Source: an uncultured Allomuricauda sp.
Lineage (GTDB): Bacteria; Bacteroidota; Bacteroidia; Flavobacteriales; Flavobacteriaceae
Assembly: GCA_937911965.1 (NCBI GenBank)
Contig: CALDPL010000314.1
Location: forward strand, 1-5,340
Length of the DNA: 5,340 bases
Direction of reading: 5' to 3'
Positions 1 to 4,628 of this stretch are shown in pieces. A model generated the notes under the pieces. That model searched no databases. It saw only the letters and a program-made list of their open reading frames with translations, and was not told where the DNA came from. Position numbers and translations under genes: made by a program. Positions within the stretch are counted from its first letter, which is position 1. Each line of letters begins with the position of its first letter.

Positions 1-2
1 TA

Positions 3-677
3 TTCGGCTTCATCCATTTTTCAAGGGACCTGCCCGACGGCAAGGACGTCAACCGAAGCTTCCCGGGAAGAAAGACGGGTTCCTTGGCCAGTAGGATTGC
101 CCATGCCTATACCCAACACATACTGCCCCTGGTGGATTATGGCATCGACCTGCATACCGGGGGAAGCCAAAGGCACAACCATCCCCAGGTCCGCTTTACA
201 GCAAACGACGCCCGAAGCATGGAGTTGGCCGAGGTCTTCGGGGCACCCTTTTATTTTCCATCCAAGGTGATTGCGGGCTCCTTTAGAAAAGTGACCCATA
301 AAATGGGAGTGCCCACCTTGGTCTATGAGGCCGGGGAAAGCATGCGTTTTGATGAGGGTGCCATCAAAACCGGGGTCAAGGGCATCCAAAACGTCATGGC
401 ATATTTGAGAATGATCCCTCCCAATGCCCAAAGCAGTACTACCAATTCCCTTCAACTCCAACAGACCCGGTGGGTCCGTGCCCCCAGGGCGGGAATGTTC
501 ATTCCCCAGGTCGAGAACGGGCAACGGGTGTCCAAGGACCAGCCCTTGGGACTGGTCACGGACACCTATGCCAAGGCGAGCAAAAAGTTAAAGGCCCCCT
601 TTGACGGCTTTGTCCTCTGCATCAACCACCAGGCCGTGGTCAACCAAGGGGACGCCCTCTTCCATCTGGGCCGCTGA
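3..677 (+). CDS. Succinylglutamate desuccinylase/aspartoacylase-family zinc hydrolase, C-terminal part (5' end outside window)
   Basis: The frame is open from the first bases and encodes 224 residues up to TGA at 675-677, so the start and the N-terminal zinc motif (HxxE in this family) lie upstream; the internal TTG at 84 is not the start, because conserved residues precede it. Seen in order (numbered from base 3): PDGKDVNRSFPG at 11-22, the usual substrate-binding Asn-Arg region; DLHTGG at 49-54, whose His is the third zinc ligand in AstE/AspA enzymes; R-x-NHPQVR at 57-64; VYEAGE at 108-113, carrying the catalytic Glu. Residues about 155-224 form a small barrel-sandwich (biotinyl/lipoyl-like) tail, with RAPRAGMF and APFDGFV as the paired strands. 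Family members hydrolyse N-acyl amino acids or related amides in the cytoplasm; the substrate cannot be read from sequence. In flavobacteria such genes often sit beside a RimK-type ATP-grasp ligase; if so here, it would lie left of the window (inference). Confidence 0.9.
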   Translation, partial: FGFIHFSRDLPDGKDVNRSFPGRKTGSLASRIAHAYTQHILPLVDYGIDLHTGGSQRHNHPQVRFTANDARSMELAEVFGAPFYFPSKVIAGSFRKVTHKMGVPTLVYEAGESMRFDEGAIKTGVKGIQNVMAYLRMIPPNAQSSTTNSLQLQQTRWVRAPRAGMFIPQVENGQRVSKDQPLGLVTDTYAKASKKLKAPFDGFVLCINHQAVVNQGDALFHLGR

Positions 678-749
678 GCCCAATGCCCGTCCCGGGACAA
701 TCGCGAATCGTCCAATGCGCTTTTATCGGTCCATGTCCAATGATCATTG

Positions 750-791
750 CAGTGGTAAAGTACAACCGAACAGTGGTAAATTACAACCAGA
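750..791. repeat. 21-bp tandem repeat resembling an IS21-family terminal repeat pair
   Basis: Two adjacent copies are seen: CAGTGGTAAAGTACAACC (750-767) and CAGTGGTAAATTACAACC (771-788), differing at one base in 18, with a period of 21. IS21-family elements carry several roughly 20-bp repeats of the general form GTGGT-AA-TT-AACC inside each end, often in exactly this head-to-tail arrangement. A possible element tip would be the TGATCA at 741. No istA/istB genes and no inverted partner copy occur in the window, so this would be a solo end or relic. Pair of regulator-binding sites is the alternative. Confidence 0.45.
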
Positions 792-964
792 AATGCTTTG
801 GTGTTCCAATTTCCCATTGTAGTTTCGCCTCACGGTTCATTTACACCATGGTTTCTTGGGGCCAATGAATGTGGATCCGGAGCACCGGACAAGCAGGATT
901 TGCACACCACCTTTCCCTTGGAATTGACGAAGACACGATCGGAGGGCCTTTTTGGGTCCCCACA

Positions 965-994
965 GGGAACCGGCCGGCCAATTGGCCGATTCCC
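965..994. repeat. Strong GC-rich hairpin upstream of the Rpn gene (first of two)
   Basis: Arms GGGAA-C-CGGCC (965-975) and GGCCG-A-TTCCC (984-994) pair with a single C/A mismatch around an 8-base loop. Its core CGGCCAATTGGCCG (975-988) is itself a perfect 14-bp palindrome, so the DNA can also form an alternative, tighter fold. No T-run follows, so it is not a standard terminator. It could be a protein-binding site, a leader structure of the following gene, or part of a mobile-element end. Confidence 0.6.
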
Positions 995-996
995 TG

Positions 997-1015
997 CCCG
1001 CGGAGAAACCGCGGG
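997..1015. repeat. Perfect 7-bp GC hairpin 27 bases before the Rpn start codon (second of two)
   Basis: CCCGCGG (997-1003), loop AGAAA, CCGCGGG (1009-1015): a perfect stem of only G-C pairs. It begins three bases after the end of the neighbouring hairpin. In the mRNA the two would stack immediately upstream of the ATG at 1043, leaving an unstructured A/T-rich stretch for ribosome loading. Role unknown. Confidence 0.6.
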
Positions 1016-1042
1016 GGGCTGTCATCTCAAAACCATTTTACC

Positions 1043-1969
1043 ATGGAACAAAAAACAAAGAGGCCGAGAAAGGCCAACGACGAACTGCTGAAAGGGGCCT
1101 TTAAGGAGAATTTTCCGGATTTCCTTCATTTTCTATACCCCCAAGCGGATGTGATGTTCGACCTTGAAAAAGGCGTCGAATTCTTGGACAAGGAGCTCCT
1201 GGCGATCACACCGGACCGGGAACGGACCACCGGAAAGCGGATCGCCGACCTTCTTGCAAAGGTGCATATGAAGGATGGCACCGAAAATTGCATCTTGGTC
1301 CATACCGAGATCGAGGGCGGGAGAAGCAAAGAATTTGCCCTTAGGATGTTCCAGTACCATTACAGGCTTTTGGACCTGTACCAGATACCGGTGGAGACCA
1401 TTGCAGTGTTCACGGGGGGGAGGAACCAACCACGTCCCTCGGTTTGCCAATACGATGTCATGGACACCTCCTTGGATTTCAGATACCGGGCCTATCATAT
1501 CTTCGACCACGATCAGCAGGAACTGCTGGAGGGGGGCAACATCTTCGGTCCGATCGTGTTTGCCTGCCAAAAGGCCCTGGACGAGGGCAAGGTATCGGAC
1601 ATTGAACTGGGCGAGAGCAGGCTCTTGATCGCAAGGGCACTGCTCAGGCATGATATCGACCGAGAACGGATCATTGGCTTCCTTGTTTTCATAAAGAACT
1701 TTCTGTTCGTTGACAATGAGGAAATAAACATTAAATTTGATGAACAGATAATACAATTAACGGATAATACTATAGATATGGGAATTATAGAATTGATCAA
1801 GAGACAGGAAAGGGAAAAAGGAATTGAAAAAGGAATTGAAAAAGGAATTGAAAAAGGCGAACAGCGCAAAGCCCTGGCCATTGCCAAGGAATTGAAGAAA
1901 TTGGGAAACCCGATCGATCTCATCGCCAAGGTGACAGGGCTTTCCGTTGCTCAAATCGAGGCGCTCTGA
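1043..1969 (+). CDS. Rpn-family recombination-promoting nuclease / putative transposase (PD-(D/E)XK)
   Basis: Encodes 308 residues. The start at ATG 1043 is chosen because family proteins begin just before the NDELLKGAF-type motif (here residues 12-20); the open frame reaches back to an ATG at 869, but those 58 extra residues look non-coding. Seen: FPDFLHFLYP (24-33), FLDKEL (47-52), the first acidic residue D69 in RIADLLAKV, then LVHTEIEG (85-92) with E89-x-E91, RMFQYHYRL (101-109), and the conserved middle region. Residues 255-272 are a charged GIEK repeat, followed by a helix-turn-helix-like tail (ELKKLGNPIDLIAKVTGLSVAQIEAL minus its ends, about 283-306) usual for the family. Established: E. 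coli RpnA is a DNA endonuclease that raises RecA-independent recombination. Odd: most relatives have E-x-Q where this has E-x-E, and the codons for about 225-270 are far more AT-rich than the rest. Monocistronic, ended by a terminator. Family assignment is firm; activity is inferred. Confidence 0.88.
   Translation: MEQKTKRPRKANDELLKGAFKENFPDFLHFLYPQADVMFDLEKGVEFLDKELLAITPDRERTTGKRIADLLAKVHMKDGTENCILVHTEIEGGRSKEFALRMFQYHYRLLDLYQIPVETIAVFTGGRNQPRPSVCQYDVMDTSLDFRYRAYHIFDHDQQELLEGGNIFGPIVFACQKALDEGKVSDIELGESRLLIARALLRHDIDRERIIGFLVFIKNFLFVDNEEINIKFDEQIIQLTDNTIDMGIIELIKRQEREKGIEKGIEKGIEKGEQRKALAIAKELKKLGNPIDLIAKVTGLSVAQIEAL
1820..1855 (+). repeat. Three perfect 12-bp in-frame repeats in the Rpn gene
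   Basis: GGAATTGAAAAA occurs three times without change (1820-1831, 1832-1843, 1844-1855), flanked by degenerate versions (1808-1819 on the left, GGCGAA on the right). Each unit adds four residues, giving a GIEK repeat. Copy-number change by slippage would keep the frame, lengthening or shortening a charged helical linker between the nuclease domain and the C-terminal tail. Confidence 0.9.
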
Positions 1970-1990
1970 TCTTCGAAATAGAGGCGCCTT
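1958..1990 (+). other. Stem-loop overlapping the Rpn stop codon
   Basis: Bases 1958-1967 pair with 1980-1990 (GAGGCGCTCT against AGAGGCGCCTT, one bulged G, one G-T pair at the base) around a 12-base loop. The TGA stop (1967-1969) begins at the top of the stem. Only a weak T-rich stretch (ATTGTTTT, 1994-2001) follows, so it may be a minor terminator or an mRNA 3'-end stabiliser ahead of the main terminator. Confidence 0.4.
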
Positions 1991-2058
1991 GATATTGTTT
2001 TCCCAAGCGCGGGAACGGTCAGGTCCCACCATTGTTGTTTCCTATTATAAAGACAAAC

Positions 2059-2090
2059 AAACCATCCCAAATCCGGGGTGGTTTTTTTTT
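2059..2090 (+). terminator. Intrinsic terminator of the Rpn transcript
   Basis: AAACCATCCC (2059-2068) pairs with GGGGTGGTTT (2075-2084) over 10 bp with one G-T pair and a 6-base loop; a run of nine T (2082-2090) follows. It lies 90 bases after the Rpn stop and separates that gene from the aminopeptidase gene. Confidence 0.88.
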
Positions 2091-2256
2091 GCCCAAAGGA
2101 TACTTTTCCCTGCTATGGATTGGTGAAAACGGGGGAAACAATCAAAATGGGACCAATGCCCCGAATAGTCCCCGGTCTATGAAGCCGATTCAAGATCGGA
2201 AACGGAAATACAGGGCCTCCGATAATCCACCAATAATTTTGGTCCCCTGTGGAAAA

Positions 2257-2271
2257 CCCAATTTCATTGGG
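2257..2271. repeat. Short perfect stem-loop in the aminopeptidase leader region
   Basis: CCCAAT (2257-2262), loop TTC, ATTGGG (2266-2271). It sits in the gene-free stretch 2091-2372, which otherwise shows only poor open frames on both strands. Not followed by T-run; function unclear. Confidence 0.35.
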
Positions 2272-2323
2272 ATCGATTTCCATCACATTGGTATCTTTGT
2301 GGGAGTGAACCGGAATTTTTGAT

Positions 2324-2344
2324 TTTGAATTGTTCCAATTCAAA
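2324..2344. promoter_or_regulatory. Perfect 9-bp inverted repeat ahead of the aminopeptidase P gene (operator candidate)
   Basis: TTTGAATTG (2324-2332), TTC, CAATTCAAA (2336-2344): a flawless 21-base dyad ending 28 bases before the ATG at 2373. Its inner TTG (2330-2332) is followed 18 bases later by TAATGTTTT (2351-2359), a loose match to the Bacteroidota promoter pattern TTG ... TAnnTTTG, so a protein bound to the dyad would cover the -33 region. The promoter match is weak; the dyad itself is certain. Confidence 0.5.
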
Positions 2345-2372
2345 GTAGCATAATGTTTTAAATAGTTTCAAT

Positions 2373-3665
2373 ATGAAATATTCCCCCATAGACAACAGAC
2401 TGTTTGTCAAGAACCGCAAAAAGTTCATGGCCCAAATGAAGCCCAAGAGCATTGCGGTGTTCAATTCCAATGACATCTACCCCATTGGAGCGGACAGTAC
2501 CATGCCCTTTGTGCAGGCCCCCGACCTTTTTTATCTCTGCGGGGCAGATCAGGAAGAGACCATCTTGCTTCTCTTCCCGGATGCACTGGACAAAAAGCAC
2601 AGGGAAATTCTCTTTGTCAGGGAGACCAACGACCATATTGCGGTTTGGGAGGGGGCGAAGCTCAACAAGGATCAGGCCAAGGCGACCTCGGGAATTGAAA
2701 CCATTTATTGGCTAAAGGAGTTCGACAAGGTCTTTTTCGATCTGATGACCGAGGCCGACACCATTTATTTCAATACCAACGAACACTATCGACAAGCCGT
2801 GGAGACCCAGACCCGGGAGGACCGCTTCATCGAGAAATGCAAGAAGGACTTTCCCGCCCACCAATGGGCCAAGAGCAACCCTATCTTGCAACAGATTCGA
2901 GGGGTCAAAGAGGCCGAGGAGATCGCATTGATGCAGACCGCCTGCGATATCACCGAAAAAGGGTTCCGCAGGATCCTCGGATTTGTGAAACCCGGGGTTT
3001 GGGAATATGAAATCGAGGCCGAGTTCCTGCATGAATTTGTGCGCAATCGTTCCAAGGGCTATGCCTATGCCCCGATTATAGCCGCCGGTAACAATGCCAA
3101 TGTATTGCACTACCTGGAGAACAACCGTCAAGTCCGTGACGGGGATATGATCTTATTGGATTTGGCCGCGGAATACGCCAACTACTCCAGCGATATGACC
3201 CGAACCATTCCGGCCAATGGCAGGTTCACCGACCGACAAAAACAAGTGTACCGGGCAGTATTGCACGTAAAAGAGGAAGCCACAAAAATGTTGGTCCCGG
3301 GAACAATTTGGGCCGAGTTCCATAAAGAGGTGGGGAAGATCATGACCTCCCAGCTCCTTGGACTTGGACTATTGGACAAGGCCGATGTGAAGAACGAAGA
3401 CCCCAATTGGCCTGCCTATAAGAAATACTTTATGCACGGAACAAGCCATCATATAGGTTTGGACACCCATGATTACGGGGAGCTGAAAACCCCCATGAAG
3501 GCCAATATGGTCTTTCCCGTGGAACCGGGCATCTATATCCCTGCCGAGGGGATGGGAATCCGACTGGAGGACGATGTGGTGATCCAGGAAAAGGGGGAAC
3601 CCTTCAACCTAATGCGTAACATTCCCTTGGCCATTGAGGAGATCGAGGAGCTGATGAACGCCTAG
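2373..3665 (+). CDS. pepP: Aminopeptidase P family protein (Xaa-Pro aminopeptidase, peptidase M24B)
   Basis: A complete 430-residue cytoplasmic metalloprotease that removes the N-terminal residue from peptides with proline in second position. The length fits the family (about 430-440). The N-terminal creatinase-like domain spans about 1-170 (with YPIGADSTMPFVQAPDLFYLCG at 36-57 in two halves); the pita-bread catalytic domain spans about 175-420. All five di-metal ligands are visible: D263 (LLDLAAEY), D274 (SSDMTRT), H359 (MHGTSHHIGLDTHD), E384 (FPVEPGIYI) and E399 (GIRLEDDVVI); supporting H246 and H366 are also present. No signal peptide or membrane segment. The ATG at 2373 gives the canonical N-terminus; the leader has no Shine-Dalgarno sequence, only A/T-rich bases. 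It appears to have its own promoter region (dyad at 2324-2344) and may be cotranscribed with the small membrane protein gene 84 bases downstream. Function is firm; precise substrates are inferred from the family. Confidence 0.96.
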   Translation: MKYSPIDNRLFVKNRKKFMAQMKPKSIAVFNSNDIYPIGADSTMPFVQAPDLFYLCGADQEETILLLFPDALDKKHREILFVRETNDHIAVWEGAKLNKDQAKATSGIETIYWLKEFDKVFFDLMTEADTIYFNTNEHYRQAVETQTREDRFIEKCKKDFPAHQWAKSNPILQQIRGVKEAEEIALMQTACDITEKGFRRILGFVKPGVWEYEIEAEFLHEFVRNRSKGYAYAPIIAAGNNANVLHYLENNRQVRDGDMILLDLAAEYANYSSDMTRTIPANGRFTDRQKQVYRAVLHVKEEATKMLVPGTIWAEFHKEVGKIMTSQLLGLGLLDKADVKNEDPNWPAYKKYFMHGTSHHIGLDTHDYGELKTPMKANMVFPVEPGIYIPAEGMGIRLEDDVVIQEKGEPFNLMRNIPLAIEEIEELMNA

Positions 3666-3683
3666 GATCGGGATTTGCGAGGG

Positions 3684-3717
3684 GAAGGATTTAAAGGTTT
3701 GTAAAGTATAATCCTTC
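3684..3717 (+). other. 8-bp stem-loop after the aminopeptidase gene
   Basis: GAAGGATT (3684-3691) and AATCCTTC (3710-3717) are perfect complements around an 18-base A/T-rich loop, starting 19 bases after the stop. No T-run follows, so it may end or stabilise the upstream mRNA, or be a processing site, rather than be a strong terminator. Confidence 0.4.
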
Positions 3718-3734
3718 TATGGGATTGACCGTGG

Positions 3735-3760
3735 AACAATTGTGCCAATATGGAATTGTT
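3735..3760 (+). promoter_or_regulatory. Hairpin that would pair the start codon of the membrane miniprotein gene
   Basis: AACAATT (3735-3741) plus CCA (3745-3747) pair with the continuous arm TGGAATTGTT (3751-3760), leaving a bulged GTG and a 3-base loop ATA. The ATG at 3750-3752 spans the loop and the first stem pairs, so folding would hide it from the ribosome. The pairing is seen; a regulatory role is inference. Confidence 0.4.
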
Positions 3761-3923
3761 GATATTTCTACTTCAAATCGATATCGAGAAAAAGATGCAG
3801 GAGGCGCCGGACAATGCCTATGAGATCGGGGTGGTCATAGGCACTTATCTTCCCTTCGTGGTCCTGGTGGCCATTGCCTATGCCCTATATTACTACAATA
3901 AGAAAAGAGGGGGTCCCCAATAG
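3750..3923 (+). CDS. Small single-pass membrane protein, 57 residues
   Basis: ATG 3750 to TAG 3921-3923. The protein starts MELLIFLLQIDIEKKMQEAP, continues with an acidic stretch DNAYEIG, then has one hydrophobic segment at about residues 26-49 (from IGVVIGTYLPFVVLV through AIAYALYYY), and ends NKKRGGPQ. The positive tail after the membrane segment predicts the C-terminus in the cytoplasm and the N-terminal helix outside (positive-inside rule). Third codon positions are mostly G/C, unlike the flanking AT-rich gaps, which supports real coding. I recall similar tiny proteins of this shape in flavobacterial genomes, without an assigned function. It follows the aminopeptidase gene on the same strand by 84 bases, so cotranscription is possible, though two stem-loops lie between. 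Short enough to be missed by length-filtered gene callers. Function unknown. Confidence 0.75.
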   Translation: MELLIFLLQIDIEKKMQEAPDNAYEIGVVIGTYLPFVVLVAIAYALYYYNKKRGGPQ

Positions 3924-4029
3924 GGTTTTGGTTTCCCCAACCACGGAAATCCCCCTGTGTTTAATTTATTAAGCATTTCTTGTTGGTTGATTGTTGATAA
4001 TTAATTTTCCTTGTCCTATATTCGAACGC

Positions 4030-4083
4030 GCAATTCAACGAAAGTTCTTGACTTTTTGTCGTTTATTGTGCAGTTCATCGAAA
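4030..4083 (+). repeat. Direct repeat with 40-base period in the leader of the zinc-ribbon gene
   Basis: GCAATTCAACGAAA (4030-4043) recurs as GCAGTTCATCGAAA (4070-4083), 12 of 14 bases identical. The 40-base period is close to four helical turns, so both copies face the same side of the DNA, as expected for a pair of sites for one regulator. Lies about 140-195 bases before the ATG at 4225. Confidence 0.45.
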
Positions 4084-4201
4084 AAATGGCTGTGTAGGAA
4101 AAAACGCGAAATAAAAAGTTATCAACATTCGTTTCAAGTATAACGTACCATATAAAACCAATTGATATAACAAAAAATTACCATTTATCGAATTAGCGGC
4201 A

Positions 4202-4218
4202 TACCGGGTCACCCCGTA
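4202..4218 (+). other. Stem-loop just before the zinc-ribbon gene start
   Basis: TAC-C-GGG (4202-4208), loop TCA, CCC-C-GTA (4212-4218), one C/C mismatch. It ends six bases before the ATG at 4225, so it would interfere with initiation there but leave the in-frame ATG at 4249 free, a mild argument for the later start. Confidence 0.35.
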
Positions 4219-4224
4219 CCTTTT

Positions 4225-4506
4225 ATGCCCTTGCCAAACAACCAACCTATGAAAGCAACCCCAACCCCCCGGCATGAAAACAAATTTTCCTCCTTCTTCT
4301 GCAAGCTGTTCGGACACCATTATGCAGTATCGAAAAAGGTGACCCAGCACATTAAGGAATACAAGTGCATCCACTGTCAAAAGCAGGTGACCACGGACGT
4401 CGGCGGCAATCTTTCCGCCCTGACCCCACAGATGAAGGAAATCAACAGTACCTTGGAAGATATGTACAGAAAGAGACGAAGCAGGGTGGTGCGGCAAGTA
4501 GCATAA
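4225..4506 (+). CDS. Small conserved zinc-ribbon-like protein of unknown function
   Basis: Encodes 93 residues from ATG 4225, or 85 from the in-frame ATG at 4249; the first 20 residues are Pro/Asn/Thr-rich and carry no motif, so the start is uncertain. The core is FCKLFGHHY (25-33), KVTQHIKEYKC (38-48), CIHC (48-51), KQVTTD (53-58), then LTPQMKEINSTLEDMYRKRR (66-85), a predicted helix with a basic end. C26, H31/H32, C48 and C51 could form one Cys/His zinc site. The arrangement resembles short Bacteroidota 'CKxFGHxY ... CxxC' hypothetical proteins and, more loosely, the DUF1660 prophage-type zinc miniproteins. No signal peptide or membrane segment, so cytoplasmic. Its long, structured AT-rich leader suggests its own regulated promoter. 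The gene faces thiL tail to tail. Function unknown; nucleic-acid binding is only a guess from the zinc site and the basic tail. Confidence 0.82.
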   Translation: MPLPNNQPMKATPTPRHENKFSSFFCKLFGHHYAVSKKVTQHIKEYKCIHCQKQVTTDVGGNLSALTPQMKEINSTLEDMYRKRRSRVVRQVA

Positions 4507-4534
4507 CCCCTTTTCAGGAAGACCCCCAAATCTT

Positions 4535-4623
4535 ATCCCGAAAACTTAAGTCATTACCTACAGCTATTGGTCGCGTGCCCCAAGACCATGAAGTGGGGAA
4601 CCCTTGATTTTCGGGATTTTTTT
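4535..4623 (+). terminator. Inverted repeat plus T-run between convergent genes (possible terminator)
   Basis: ATCCCGAAAA (4535-4544) and TTTTCGGGAT (4608-4617) are perfect 10-bp complements, and the second arm runs into seven T (4617-4623). The enclosed 63 bases contain a smaller stem, TGGTC (4568-4572) with GACCA (4584-4588). The T-run suits termination of the + strand zinc-ribbon transcript, but the large loop is atypical for an intrinsic terminator. Confidence 0.4.
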
Positions 4624-4628
4624 ATAAT

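Larger units (their letters stand above)
678..1042. other. Intergenic region between the hydrolase and the Rpn gene; no convincing gene
   Basis: This 365-base stretch holds short open frames only, and their translations (Trp/Pro/Gly/Arg-rich, no domain) look like noise. It does contain structure: palindromes GTCCCGGGAC (689-698) and AATGATCATT (739-748), a 21-bp tandem repeat (750-791), and two adjacent GC-rich hairpins (965-994 and 997-1015). It also contains a 174-base in-frame extension of the Rpn reading frame back to an ATG at 869, which I judge non-coding. No clear intrinsic terminator for the upstream hydrolase gene was seen: none of the hairpins is directly followed by a T-run. Confidence 0.6.
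3924..4224. other. AT-rich intergenic region, regulatory in appearance
   Basis: About 300 bases with no credible gene on either strand. It starts with a weak hairpin, GGTTTCC (3930-3936) with GGAAATCC (3945-3952, one bulged T), followed by T-rich sequence (3956-3970), possibly the terminator of the miniprotein gene. It then holds the spaced direct repeat at 4030-4083, an A-run after 4080, and a stem-loop (4202-4218) just before the next start codon. A TTGACT at 4048 looks like a proteobacterial -35 box, but no matching -10 box follows, and this phylum does not use that pattern. Confidence 0.6.

Noticed and set aside
21..524. 167-residue open frame antisense to the hydrolase gene
   Set aside because: The + strand frame carries the family motifs (DLHTGG, VYEAGE); the antisense frame carries none.
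689..698. GTCCCGGGAC palindrome as a terminator for the hydrolase gene
   Set aside because: A 10-base palindrome leaves no usable loop and there is no T-run after it.
750..791. Tandem repeat as the start of a CRISPR array
   Set aside because: Only two adjacent copies with no spacer of the proper length between them, and no cas genes.
869..1042. Upstream in-frame extension of the Rpn gene (58 residues from ATG 869)
   Set aside because: The extra residues are Trp/Gly/Pro/Arg-rich with no family similarity, the stretch contains two strong hairpins, and Rpn proteins begin close to the motif encoded just after ATG 1043.
1133..1756. 207-residue open frame antisense to the Rpn gene
   Set aside because: A shadow of the GC-biased codon pattern of the Rpn gene, whose protein family is clear on the + strand.
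2032..2322. 96-residue open frame on the + strand
   Set aside because: It starts before the intrinsic terminator and runs through its hairpin and T-run, has no recognisable domain, and its composition is unlike the genes around it.
2113..2343. 76-residue open frame on the - strand
   Set aside because: Low-complexity composition without motifs; it overlaps the dyad and leader of the aminopeptidase gene.
4048..4053. TTGACT as a sigma70 -35 box
   Set aside because: No -10 box at the right distance, and the phylum uses a different promoter pattern.
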